Source: Gemmatimonadaceae bacterium (GTDB taxonomy: Bacteria > Gemmatimonadota > Gemmatimonadetes > Gemmatimonadales > Gemmatimonadaceae). From it: a stretch of 33,016 nt of DNA. The stretch spans positions 1 to 33,016 of the forward strand of contig JAIETI010000026.1 in NCBI GenBank assembly GCA_019745365.1, given 5' to 3'. The first letter of the stretch is position 1, and each line of letters opens with the position of its first letter. Positions 1 through 7,720 of the stretch are shown piece after piece. A program made the position numbers and the translations under genes. The notes under the pieces were generated by a model. The model was given only the letters and a program-made list of their open reading frames with translations, ran no database searches and had not been told where the DNA came from.

Positions 1-1
1 G

Positions 2-535
2 ACCGACGGGGCGCGTCGCACGGCGCTCGTGAATGCGAGCGGGCTCTGGCGCTGGAAGCTCCGCAGTGCGCGGAGCGGCGAGCTGTACGATGCGTTCTGG
101 GGCAGCGTCCTCGATTGGCTCACGCCGCGCGCGCGTGCGGCAGGTGTAGAGGTCGACGCGAGTAGCGTGCGCGAGGGTGAACCGATCGCGTGGCACACTC
201 CGGATGATTCCGTGCGGACGGTCGTGTTGCGAGCGGCCAGTGGCGGACGCGCGGACAGCGTCGCACTGCGCGGGGATGACCGTGGGCGAGCGACCACCCC
301 CGCACTCGCGGCCGGCGTGTACGACGCTTCCTGGCGAGGCGGGAGTACCCGCATCGCGGTGAACCCTGCGGCGGAGTGGGTCCCCCAGCGACCGACCATC
401 ACGAGTGGCGCGGTCGGCGAGGTTGCAGTGACGCCCGCGCAGCCGACGGCGCGCGAGGCGTGGTGGGTGGCGCTTATCGCGGTGCTCGCACTCGGCGCGG
501 AGTGGATCATCCGGCGGCGGGGCGGGCTGCGCTAG
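2..535 (+). CDS. C-terminal part of a membrane protein, possibly VWA/BatA-like (5' end outside window)
   Basis: The reading frame is open from the first bases of the window, so the gene begins upstream; a GTG at 29 is only an internal codon. The visible 177 residues start with a short conserved-looking block (GLWRWKLR, then YDAFWGSVLDWL). A region of small beta-type residues follows (APIAWHTPDDS-like, VRTVVLRA, AGVYDASW). It ends in one hydrophobic helix (WWVALIAVLALGAEWII) followed by RRRGG, which suggests a single C-terminal membrane anchor with a short cytoplasmic tail. The Trp-rich block and terminal anchor resemble the end of large VWA-domain or glutamine-amidotransferase-like membrane proteins that sit near BatA-type genes. 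This family call is inference from a fragment, since the diagnostic N-terminal domains are not visible. It stops 37 bp before ftsY. Confidence 0.5.
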   Translation, partial: TDGARRTALVNASGLWRWKLRSARSGELYDAFWGSVLDWLTPRARAAGVEVDASSVREGEPIAWHTPDDSVRTVVLRAASGGRADSVALRGDDRGRATTPALAAGVYDASWRGGSTRIAVNPAAEWVPQRPTITSGAVGEVAVTPAQPTAREAWWVALIAVLALGAEWIIRRRGGLR

Positions 536-561
536 CCACGCGGCCCACCGCGGCCGGTGGT

Positions 562-567
562 TAGAAT
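562..567 (+). promoter_or_regulatory. Candidate -10 element (TAGAAT) directly upstream of ftsY
   Basis: TAGAAT lies five bases before the ftsY ATG, so a transcript from it would be leaderless or nearly so. No convincing -35 is visible. A 6-bp inverted repeat (CCACCG at 545-550, CGGTGG at 555-560) precedes it and could serve as a weak terminator of the upstream gene or as an operator. Confidence 0.3.
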
Positions 568-572
568 TCGGG

Positions 573-1502
573 ATGCCGCTCTTCCGTCGCGCCGGCGACA
601 CCCCCCGCCGCTCCCTCTGGCAGCGCCTCAAAGACGTTGCCCTGATGGACGTCGCCGTGCTCGCGCGAGGTGGCCCCGACGCGGGATCGCTCGAGGCGGT
701 CGAGACGCTCCTGCTAGAAGCCGACTTCGGCGTGCCGGTCACCATGCGCCTGCTCGACGGCATCACGCGGCAGGCCAAGCGCGGCGCGATCACCAGTCAG
801 GATGAGTTCCTCGGCGCGCTTCGAAGCGAGGTCGAGGGCGCACTCCTCGCCGGCAAGAGCGACCCGGCGCTCGTGTTCGCCGCCGCGCGTCCGACGATCA
901 TTCTCGTGCTCGGCGTGAACGGCGCGGGGAAGACCACCTTCATTGGAAAGCTCGCGTCCCGCCTCCGCGGCGAAGGGAAGTCGGTGCTCGTTGCCGCCGG
1001 CGACACCTTCCGTGCTGGTGCGATCGATCAGCTGCGCGTGTGGGCCGAGCGCACGGGGGCGGAGTTCGTTGCCGGGGCACCGGGCGGCGATCCCGCTGCC
1101 GTCGCGTTCAGCGCGATCGATGCGGCCGTCTCCCGCGGGGTGGATGTCGCGATCATCGATACCGCGGGGCGACTCCACACCAGCAATGATCTGATGGCGG
1201 AGCTGCAGAAGGTGGCCCGTGTGATCGCCAAGCGCCTGCCCGATGCGCCCCACGAATCGCTGCTCGTCCTCGACGGCACGATCGGCCAGAACGCGGTGGT
1301 GCAGGCGAAGACTTTTGCGGCCGCAGTGCCCGTCACGGGACTGGTGGTGACCAAACTCGATGGCACCGCGAAGGGTGGGATTGTGCTCGCGGTGCACGAA
1401 GCGCTCGATGTGCCGGTGAAGTTCGTCGGCGTCGGTGAGGCGGCGGGGGATCTCCTCCCCTTCGACGCGACGGCCTTCGCGCACGACGTGATCGACGGGT
1501 GA
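573..1502 (+). CDS. ftsY: Signal recognition particle receptor FtsY
   Basis: SRP-family GTPase of 309 residues. It docks ribosome-nascent-chain/SRP complexes at the inner membrane and hands them to SecYEG. The N-terminal helical N domain (about 15-100) is followed by the GTPase G domain. G1 is GVNGAGKTT at 114-122, the DTFRAGAIDQL block is at about 144-154, G3 is DTAGR at 196-200, G4 is TKLD at 260-263, and the closing GVGE loop precedes DLLPFDATAF. It lacks the long acidic A domain of E. coli FtsY, as in many other phyla. Two positions differ from the usual consensus: the motif is DTFRAGA rather than DTFRAAA, and the lysine usual after GVGE is alanine. The ATG start fits the normal N-domain length. 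Its stop overlaps the recG start (GTGA), so the two are probably co-transcribed. Confidence 0.96.
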   Translation: MPLFRRAGDTPRRSLWQRLKDVALMDVAVLARGGPDAGSLEAVETLLLEADFGVPVTMRLLDGITRQAKRGAITSQDEFLGALRSEVEGALLAGKSDPALVFAAARPTIILVLGVNGAGKTTFIGKLASRLRGEGKSVLVAAGDTFRAGAIDQLRVWAERTGAEFVAGAPGGDPAAVAFSAIDAAVSRGVDVAIIDTAGRLHTSNDLMAELQKVARVIAKRLPDAPHESLLVLDGTIGQNAVVQAKTFAAAVPVTGLVVTKLDGTAKGGIVLAVHEALDVPVKFVGVGEAAGDLLPFDATAFAHDVIDG

Positions 1503-3580
1503 AACGCGGCAGCGCGCGCGCGTCGCTCGACACGCCGATCGAGTACCTCGGCGGGATCGGGCCGCGTCGAGGCGACCTCTTTCGCCGCTTGGGCGTTCGC
1601 ACCGCGCTCGATCTCCTACTACATGTGCCGCACCGCTACGAGGACGCGAGCACCGTGCGCGCGATCAACTCCCTGAGCCCCGGCGACGACGCGACGATCG
1701 TCGGCACGGTGGTGTCGAAGGGGATCATCCCCACGCGCAAAGGGCTGCGGATCTTCCAAGCCGTGGTGCGCGATCGCTCGGGGATGATCGAGTGCGCGTG
1801 GCCGGGGCAGCCCTGGTTCGATCGCTCGATCCACGAGGGCGATCTCCTCCTGCTCAATGGGCCGGTGCGTTTCTATCATGGCCGACAGTTCTCGCCGCGT
1901 GAGACGGTGAACCTCGGCAAGGATGACACCGGCGTCGCGAGCGGTCGCGTGCTCTCGATTTATCCGGCTACGGAGGGGCTCTCGTTCAAGGCGATCCGCC
2001 AACTGATCGATCGACACCTCGATACCTATCTCCCCGAGGTCGAAGAGTATTTGCCGGCGTGGGCGCTCGAGTCCGCCGGGCTTCCGTCACTTCGCGACGC
2101 ACTACGACGTGTGCATCGCCCCGCGACGCTTGCGGAGGCGCAGAGCGGGCGGGCGCGGCTCGCGTTCGAGGAGCTCCTCTGCGTGCACCTCATGCAATGG
2201 CGCGCGCGCACGCTGTCGCGCACGGCGCGCACCGGGATCCGCTTCGAGAACCGCCGCACGCTCACCACGCAACTCAAAGCCACGCTGCCATGGGCGCTCA
2301 CCGGGGTACAGGTGCGCTCGGTGCGGGAGATCGTCGCCGACATGACGAGTGGCGAGCGGATGCATCGCCTCCTGCAGGGCGATGTGGGGAGCGGCAAGAC
2401 CGTCGTCGCACTCTTTGCCGCACTCGTTGCGCTCGAGAACGGCTATCAGGCGGCGATCATGGCGCCGACGGAGCTGCTCGCCGAGCAGCATCACCGGACG
2501 ATGAGCGCGATGCTCGCACCGCTCGGCATCGAGCCCGTGCTGGTGACGGGGTCGCTCGGTGCGCGCGCGCGGAAGGCGGCGGCAGCGCGGCTCGCTGAGG
2601 CCGGGCCCGTGCTCGCGATCGGCACGCACGCGTTGGTGCAGGAGGGCGCGACGTTCGCGCGGCTCGGCCTCGCGGTGATCGATGAGCAGCATCGGTTCGG
2701 GGTCGAGCAGCGGGCCGCACTCGGCGAGAAGGGGAGTGCGCCCGATGTGCTCCTGATGAGTGCGACCCCCATCCCGCGGTCGCTCGCGCTCACGCTGTAT
2801 GGTGATCTCGATGTCAGTGTGCTCGATGAGCGTCCGCCCGGGCGCCGTCCGATCACCACGGCGCGGCGGCCGGAGAAGGCACGGGAGAAGGTGCTCGCCT
2901 TCATCGAGGCGCAGCTCGCGCTTGGGCGTCAGGCGTACCTCGTCTATCCGATCATCGAAGAGTCGGAGAAGCTCTCGCTGAAGGATGCCACGACCGCGTA
3001 CGAGACCCTCGCGGGCGGCGTGTTCGCGCATCGCCGCGTGGCGCTCCTGCACGGGCGGATGAGCGCCGAGGAGAAGGACGCGACGATGCGCCGCTTTCGC
3101 GATGGTTCGATCGATCTCCTCGTCTCCACGACGGTGATCGAAGTCGGTATCGACGTAGCGAACGCGACGCTGATGGTGATCGAGCACCCGGAGCGGTTCG
3201 GACTCTCGCAGCTGCACCAGCTCCGCGGCCGCGTGGGGCGAGGGGCCGAGGAGTCGTACTGCATCCTCATCGGCGACGTGTCGCCGGAGACCGCGGAGCG
3301 GTTGGACCTCTTCGTCGGGACGGAGGACGGCTTTGAGATCGCCCGCCACGACCTGCGGCTGCGCGGGATGGGCGATCTCTTCGGCGAGCGGCAGAGCGGG
3401 GAGCCGATGTTTCGGATCGCCGACCCCGTACGCGACGAAGCGCTCAGCATTGCCGCGCGCGCGGCCGCTGAGCGCCTCCTCGCCGATGATCCCCTGTTGA
3501 CCGCGAAGCCGCACAAGCGGCTACACGACACCCTGCTCAAGCGCTACGGTCGTGCGATCGAGCTGTTTCGGGTGGGGTGA
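1499..3580 (+). CDS. recG: ATP-dependent DNA helicase RecG
   Basis: Superfamily 2 helicase that remodels stalled replication forks and branched DNA. Its 693 residues match the usual family length. The N-terminal wedge/OB region (about 60-160) contains the GTVVSKGIIPTRKGLRIF strand block. Helicase motifs are all intact: Walker A GDVGSGKT at 294-301, motif II DEQH at 395-398 followed by RFGV, motif III MSATPIPRSLA, and motif VI QLRGRVGRG ending near 582. The C-terminal region includes DLRLRGMGDLFGERQSG, typical of RecG. The start is GTG, overlapping the ftsY stop by four bases; no nearby alternative fits. It converges on the YHYH gene with only six bases between the stops. Confidence 0.97.
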   Translation: MKRGSARASLDTPIEYLGGIGPRRGDLFRRLGVRTALDLLLHVPHRYEDASTVRAINSLSPGDDATIVGTVVSKGIIPTRKGLRIFQAVVRDRSGMIECAWPGQPWFDRSIHEGDLLLLNGPVRFYHGRQFSPRETVNLGKDDTGVASGRVLSIYPATEGLSFKAIRQLIDRHLDTYLPEVEEYLPAWALESAGLPSLRDALRRVHRPATLAEAQSGRARLAFEELLCVHLMQWRARTLSRTARTGIRFENRRTLTTQLKATLPWALTGVQVRSVREIVADMTSGERMHRLLQGDVGSGKTVVALFAALVALENGYQAAIMAPTELLAEQHHRTMSAMLAPLGIEPVLVTGSLGARARKAAAARLAEAGPVLAIGTHALVQEGATFARLGLAVIDEQHRFGVEQRAALGEKGSAPDVLLMSATPIPRSLALTLYGDLDVSVLDERPPGRRPITTARRPEKAREKVLAFIEAQLALGRQAYLVYPIIEESEKLSLKDATTAYETLAGGVFAHRRVALLHGRMSAEEKDATMRRFRDGSIDLLVSTTVIEVGIDVANATLMVIEHPERFGLSQLHQLRGRVGRGAEESYCILIGDVSPETAERLDLFVGTEDGFEIARHDLRLRGMGDLFGERQSGEPMFRIADPVRDEALSIAARAAAERLLADDPLLTAKPHKRLHDTLLKRYGRAIELFRVG

Positions 3581-3594
3581 GGGGCGTCAGCCCC
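3581..3594. terminator. Small GC-rich hairpin between convergent recG and the YHYH gene
   Basis: GGGGC (3581-3585), loop GTCA, GCCCC (3590-3594). It starts immediately after the recG stop and contains the stop of the minus-strand gene. There is no T tract on either strand, so a bidirectional terminator role is only a possibility. Confidence 0.3.
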
Positions 3595-4557
3595 CCACAC
3601 GCCGCCGCACCGTCCCCGTCGCCGCGACCGCGCTCAGATTCGCCGGCGCCCCCCAGCAGTAGCCGATGTTGGCCGAGATCTGGGTGAGCAGCGCGCTCGA
3701 CACCGTGCCTCGGTAGCAGCGCGGCGCGGACTGTGCCGTCCGCGATGCGGCACCGGATGGGAGCACATAGTGGTACACGCCGTTCGGGAACTCCGGGGTC
3801 GGGCTGGTGATCCCAGTGCACGCGTCGAGTCGCGACACATCCACGAGCGCACCGTTCACGTCGCGATCGCCGTAGATCGGATAGCCGTCGAGGGCGACGC
3901 CGATGATGTGCGACGCCGCGGTTCCGACGTCGCCTGCGGCCTGTGTGAGGTACGACGACCACCCGTGATAGTGGTACGTCGCCGACCCCGCCATGACCGG
4001 CGTCGAGTGGCCGCCGCAGCTGTCGATGAACGAGGCCGTGCGTTGCACGCCGCTGTTGTCGGTGAAGGTGTAGCTGACGTTGTCCGCGTTCGCGACGGTG
4101 CTCCCGTCGCCTTCGTACGGATTGAAGAGCGCGGCCCCGAGATCATCCACCCCGTGGCGCCCAAGCGCGTCGCGGTGGTCGATGCCGCTGGTGCGGGGCA
4201 GATGTTCATGCTGTACGTGGTCACGCGGGTGCTCACCGGCACGGTGTTCACACCGAGCGAGAGTCGACCCGTCGGCGTGACCGCGACGGTCGTTCCGCCG
4301 GGGACGAGATAGTACGCCGCTTGCCCGTGGCTCGGCGCCCCCGTGGAGGTGAAGGTCATCGTGCAGCTGCTGGGAAAGGCCACCGTCACGCCGCTCTGCC
4401 ACTTGGCAGCGCGATAGCCCTCGGCGAGCGACGCCCCGGTGGCGTTCGAGCTCTCCATCGTGCCGGTGGCCGCGTCGCTCCCTCCGCAGGCGAAGAGCAG
4501 GAGGGCGGCCGTGCTGACGGTGCTGAGGCGGCGGGTGCTGTGTAGCTGCGAGATCAT
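3587..4557 (-). pseudogene. YHYH-domain lipoprotein, broken by a single-base frameshift
   Basis: Start chosen at the ATG at 4557. The first residues (MISQLHSTRR, then LLLFACGG) form a lipoprotein signal with the lipid-accepting Cys at residue 24. The first frame reads sensibly through TVAVTPTGRLSLGVNTVPVS to TTATRLG. The homologous sequence then continues in another frame: RHGVDDLGAALFNPYEGDG, VSYTFTDNSG, FIDSCGGHS, the name-giving YHYHGWSS, GVALDGYPIYGD and the C-terminal PEFPNGVYHYVLPS. One missing C in the run at 4160-4162 (a G run on the coding strand) accounts for the shift. Restoring it gives about 323 residues. YHYH proteins are secreted or surface-anchored, and their function is poorly known. 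A sequencing or assembly homopolymer error is as likely as true inactivation, because both halves stay well conserved. No classical slippery heptamer is present. Confidence 0.8.
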
Positions 4558-4564
4558 CGGCGCT

Positions 4565-4602
4565 CCGGTGTCTGAAGGTGCGTTCACCCTCTCAGACACC
4601 GG
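4565..4602. terminator. Strong inverted repeat between two minus-strand genes
   Basis: Perfect 11-bp arms: CCGGTGTCTGA at 4565-4575 and TCAGACACCGG at 4592-4602. Inside the loop on the minus strand a second stem, GGTG/CACC, closes an AACG tetraloop. It lies 29 bases after the stop of the small secreted-protein gene and just upstream of the YHYH gene start. It could end the former's transcript (no T tract is present) or act as a leader hairpin or operator for the latter. Confidence 0.6.
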
Positions 4603-4630
4603 GCGCGCCGGGATCATTCCCGGCCGAACG

Positions 4631-5026
4631 TTACTGGCAGAGCCAAGGGCCGCCGTCCACGCGGATCTTCTGCGAGGTGCGCGAGCTCGCCGAGTCCACG
4701 GCGAAGAAGGTCACCATGATCATGGTCTCGTCGCGCATGGCGGTGGTGCAGGGGACCTTCAGCGAGGTCTTGAACGTCCCGGTGCTGTCGATGGTGTACG
4801 GCCCGTACTCCACGGGGACGCGCGTGCCGGGGTAGGGCGATGCCATCACGGTGGCCACCCCACCCGGGGTGAACTTCTTCATCGTGAAGGTGATGCGCGC
4901 ATGCTGGGGCACCTGTTCGGCCTCGGCGGCGAACGAGAGCTTCTCTTCCTTCTTCTTGTCCTGTGCTTGGGCTGCGGTGGCGGCGCCGACAAGCGCGAGG
5001 GAGGCGAGCAAGAAATGACGGGTCAT
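4631..5026 (-). CDS. Small secreted protein of unknown function
   Basis: 131 residues from the ATG at 5026. An in-frame start 63 bases further upstream would add an arginine-rich stretch before the signal peptide and is rejected. MTRHFLLASLALVGAATAAQAQ is a clear Sec signal peptide, probably cut after AQA. A short lysine/glutamate run (DKKKEEK) follows. The mature part is about 105 residues of alternating hydrophobic and polar strands (ARITFTMKKF, GVATVMAS, PVEYGPYTI, TSLKVPC, ETMIMVTFFAVD), suggesting one beta-sandwich domain. Two cysteines (in KVPCTT and the final WLCQ) could form a disulphide. I do not recognise the family. A GGAG about ten bases upstream of the ATG on the minus strand is a plausible ribosome binding site. 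It is divergent from the sorbosone-dehydrogenase-like gene. Confidence 0.75.
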   Translation of the reverse strand: MTRHFLLASLALVGAATAAQAQDKKKEEKLSFAAEAEQVPQHARITFTMKKFTPGGVATVMASPYPGTRVPVEYGPYTIDSTGTFKTSLKVPCTTAMRDETMIMVTFFAVDSASSRTSQKIRVDGGPWLCQ

Positions 5027-5100
5027 CGGTGGCTCCGGTGGGGTTCGACCCGCGCGGACGCGGGCACCCCTCAATTCTAGGGGGAGCACGTCGGGAGCGG

Positions 5101-5106
5101 TATATT
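5101..5106 (+). promoter_or_regulatory. Candidate -10 element (TATATT) before the sorbosone-dehydrogenase-like gene
   Basis: TATATT is followed by CCCCGG and then the ATG at 5113, giving a leaderless or near-leaderless arrangement like that at ftsY and fbp. No clear -35 is visible 17 bases upstream. On the opposite strand a TAGAAT (complement of 5074-5079) could be the -10 of the divergent small secreted gene. Confidence 0.35.
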
Positions 5107-5112
5107 CCCCGG

Positions 5113-6417
5113 ATGACCCGACTCCGTGCCGCCCTTACGCTGGCCGCCGTGTCCGTTCCGGCGCTGCTCGCTGCTCAGCAACCCCCGGTCTGCTCCGCGG
5201 ACAACGCGGGGCTCACGCTCCCCAAGGGATTCTGCGCGACCGTGTTCGCCGATCGGGTCGGCGGGGCGCGGCACGCCGTGGTGGCGAGCAACGGCGACGT
5301 GCTGATCAACGCCCGCCCCTCGCAGTCGGGTGGCGAGAGCGGGACGGGTACTGGTCCTGGCGGTGGAATCCTCCTCCTGCGCGACGCCAACGGTGACGGG
5401 CGTGCGGAGCTGGTGAAGAAGCTCGCCTCCGCGACAGGCACGGGGATCGCGATCGCAAACGGCTTTTTGTACGCCACCGACCGCAACACGGTCGTGCGCT
5501 TCGCCTACACGCCGGGCGATACCGCGCTCGGGGCGAGCGAGATCGTGATCGGGTCGCTCCCGGAGGGGGGGCACACCGCGAACAATTTCGTCGTCGTGGG
5601 ACCGACGCTCTATCTCAACATCGGCTCGCGTACGAATTCCTGTCAGGAGAAGGATCGGCAGAGCAACAGCAAGGGCGTCGATCCGTGCGTGGAGTTGGAG
5701 ACGCGTGCCGGCGTGTGGCGCTTCGACGCGCTGAAGACCGGGCAGACGCCGAAGGATGGCGTGCGCTACTCGACCGGGATCCGGAACGCGGTGGCGCTGA
5801 CCTGGAACGCCAAGGCGAAGCAGCTCTGGGTGGCGATGCACGGGCGCGATCAGCTCGCCCAGAACTGGGGACGGAGCAACGAGGAATCGGCCGAGAATCC
5901 GGGTGAGGAGATCTTCCCGCTCGCGGAGGGTGCCGACTTCGGCTGGCCCTACTGTTACTGGTCCACGTACGAGAAGAAGCTGGTGCTCGCGCCGGAGTAC
6001 GGCGGCGACGGCAAGGCGGTGGGGCGCTGCAGCAGCAAGCGTGCGCCGACCTATGTGTTCCCCGGCCATTGGGCGCCGAACGACATCGGCTTCTACACGG
6101 GGACGAGCTTCCCGGCGCGCTATCGCGAGGGGGTGTTCGTTGCGTTCCACGGGTCGTGGAATCGCGCGCCGCTCCCGCAGGCCGGCTTCCGTGTCTCGTT
6201 CGTGCCGCTGAAGAACGGCAAGGCGGCGGGCGAGGCCGAGACCTTCGCGGATGGCTTCACGCCGCCGCAGTTTCTTGGCGGTCCCGCGGCTCCTGGGAGC
6301 GCGGCGGGTGCGCGCCAGCACCGCCCGAGCGGGCTCGCCGTCACGAAGGACGGCGGACTGATCGTCACCGACGATTTCGGTGGCACGGTGTACAAGATCA
6401 TCTACACGGGGAAGTGA
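5113..6417 (+). CDS. Secreted PQQ-dependent sugar (sorbosone-type) dehydrogenase-like beta-propeller protein
   Basis: 434 residues from the ATG at 5113. A longer in-frame extension begins inside the divergent gene and is rejected because the signal peptide MTRLRAALTLAAVSVPALLAAQ starts here. The mature protein is a six-bladed propeller of the soluble glucose/L-sorbosone dehydrogenase family, with PQQ as expected cofactor and the periplasm as location. Family blocks seen: LPKGFCATVFADRVGGARH (N-terminal, with the His after GGAR), NGDVLINARPS, GHTANNF, LNIGSRTNSC, STGIRNAVALTW, ADFGWPYCYW, GHWAPNDIGFYTG, VFVAFHGSWNR, SGLAVTKDGGLIVTDDFGG. Several paired cysteines suggest disulphides. Substrate and direct PQQ use are not proven by sequence, and no PQQ biosynthesis gene is in the window. 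It is the first gene of the asnS-deoC-ALDH run, four bases before asnS. Confidence 0.88.
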   Translation: MTRLRAALTLAAVSVPALLAAQQPPVCSADNAGLTLPKGFCATVFADRVGGARHAVVASNGDVLINARPSQSGGESGTGTGPGGGILLLRDANGDGRAELVKKLASATGTGIAIANGFLYATDRNTVVRFAYTPGDTALGASEIVIGSLPEGGHTANNFVVVGPTLYLNIGSRTNSCQEKDRQSNSKGVDPCVELETRAGVWRFDALKTGQTPKDGVRYSTGIRNAVALTWNAKAKQLWVAMHGRDQLAQNWGRSNEESAENPGEEIFPLAEGADFGWPYCYWSTYEKKLVLAPEYGGDGKAVGRCSSKRAPTYVFPGHWAPNDIGFYTGTSFPARYREGVFVAFHGSWNRAPLPQAGFRVSFVPLKNGKAAGEAETFADGFTPPQFLGGPAAPGSAAGARQHRPSGLAVTKDGGLIVTDDFGGTVYKIIYTGK

Positions 6418-6421
6418 GCGC

Positions 6422-7720
6422 GTGACGACGTTCGCACGGATCGAAGAACTCGGGAAGCACGACGGCGCGACGGTGACGGTGCGTGGCTGGTGCACGCATC
6501 TGCGGTCGAGCGGGAAGATCGCCTTCATCGTCCTTCGCGATGGCACGGGCACGCTGCAGTGCGTGATGGTCAAGAAAGAGGTCGATGACCTCACCTGGGC
6601 GCGCTACGCCGACTGCACCCTCGAGACGAGTGTGGCGGTGACGGGCGCGGTGCGTGCGGATACGCGTGCGCCCGGCGGCTACGAGCTCGGCGTCACCACG
6701 CTCGAGATCATCGGGACGAGCCCGCTCGACTACCCGATCCAGCCGAAGGAGCACGGAATCGACTTCCTGCTCGATAATCGGCATCTCTGGCTCCGTTCGC
6801 CGAAGCAGCGCGCGATCGCCCGCGTGCGCCACGAGGTGGAGCAGGCGATCCACGACTTCTTCTACGAGCGTGGCTTCCTCCACGTCGACACGCCGATCCT
6901 CACCGCTGCCATCGGCGAGCGCGCGGGGCTCTTCGAGACCGAGTACTTCGACGAAGGGACGGCGTATCTCGCGCAGACGGGGCAGCTCTACGGCGAAGCT
7001 GCGGCGGCGGCGTTCGGGCGCATCTACACCTTTGGGCCGACCTTCCGTGCCGAGAAGTCCAAGACGCGCCGCCATCTCACCGAGTTCTGGATGATCGAGC
7101 CGGAGATGGCGTGGTACGATCAGGCGATGAACCAGGACCTGCAGGAGGAGTTGGTGTGCTTCCTCGTGCAGCGGGCGTTGACGCGTTGCGCCGCGGAGCT
7201 GAAGGAGTTGGAACGCGATGTCTCGAAGCTCGAGACGGTGGTCGCGCCCTTTCCGCGGATCAGCTACACGGATGCCGTCACGACGTTGCAGGCGAAGGGG
7301 TCGAGCATCCAGTGGGGCGACGACCTCGGCGCCGAGGATGAAGCGCTCCTCGTGGCGGATCACGACCGTCCGGTGTTCGTGTGTAACTATCCGAAGGAGG
7401 CCAAGGCGTTCTATATGAAGGAGAACCCGGCCGATCCGCGGACGGTGCTCTGCGCCGATCTCCTCGCCCACGAAGGGTACGGCGAGATGATCGGCGGCTC
7501 GCAGCGTGAGGACGACTACGACAAGCTCGTGCAGCGGATCAAGGAGGAGAAACTCCCCATGGACGCGTACGGTTGGTATCTCGACCTAAGGAAGTACGGC
7601 ACGTTCACGCACTCCGGCTTCGGCATCGGTCTCGAGCGAACGATCGCCTGGATCTGCGGCCTCCCGCACATCCGCGAGGTGATCGCCTTCCCGCGGATGA
7701 TGCACCGCGTGCGCCCGTGA
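6422..7720 (+). CDS. asnS: Asparaginyl-tRNA synthetase
   Basis: Class IIb aminoacyl-tRNA synthetase, 432 residues from the GTG at 6422. An in-frame ATG at 6380 lies inside the preceding gene and is not used. The N-terminal OB-fold anticodon-binding domain (about 15-110) carries VRGWCTHLRSSGKIAFIVLR. The catalytic core has the motif 1 region (FLHVDTPILT), motif 2 FRAEKSKTRRHLTEFWMIEPE starting at residue 208, and motif 3 GFGIGLERTIAW at 399-410. TEYFDEGTAYLAQTGQLYGE fits AsnRS rather than AspRS, and no GAD insertion domain of bacterial AspRS is present. Its stop overlaps deoC by GTGA. The link with a sugar dehydrogenase upstream is probably only operon packing. Confidence 0.96.
   Translation: MTTFARIEELGKHDGATVTVRGWCTHLRSSGKIAFIVLRDGTGTLQCVMVKKEVDDLTWARYADCTLETSVAVTGAVRADTRAPGGYELGVTTLEIIGTSPLDYPIQPKEHGIDFLLDNRHLWLRSPKQRAIARVRHEVEQAIHDFFYERGFLHVDTPILTAAIGERAGLFETEYFDEGTAYLAQTGQLYGEAAAAAFGRIYTFGPTFRAEKSKTRRHLTEFWMIEPEMAWYDQAMNQDLQEELVCFLVQRALTRCAAELKELERDVSKLETVVAPFPRISYTDAVTTLQAKGSSIQWGDDLGAEDEALLVADHDRPVFVCNYPKEAKAFYMKENPADPRTVLCADLLAHEGYGEMIGGSQREDDYDKLVQRIKEEKLPMDAYGWYLDLRKYGTFTHSGFGIGLERTIAWICGLPHIREVIAFPRMMHRVRP

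Noticed and set aside
4155-4170. Programmed -1 frameshift in the YHYH gene
   Set aside because: No X-XXY-YYZ slippery heptamer or clear downstream pseudoknot is visible at the junction. A one-base loss in a homopolymer run is the simpler explanation.
4963-5112. N-terminal extension of the sorbosone-dehydrogenase-like gene
   Set aside because: It would run through the divergent gene and place 50 arginine-rich residues before an obvious signal peptide.
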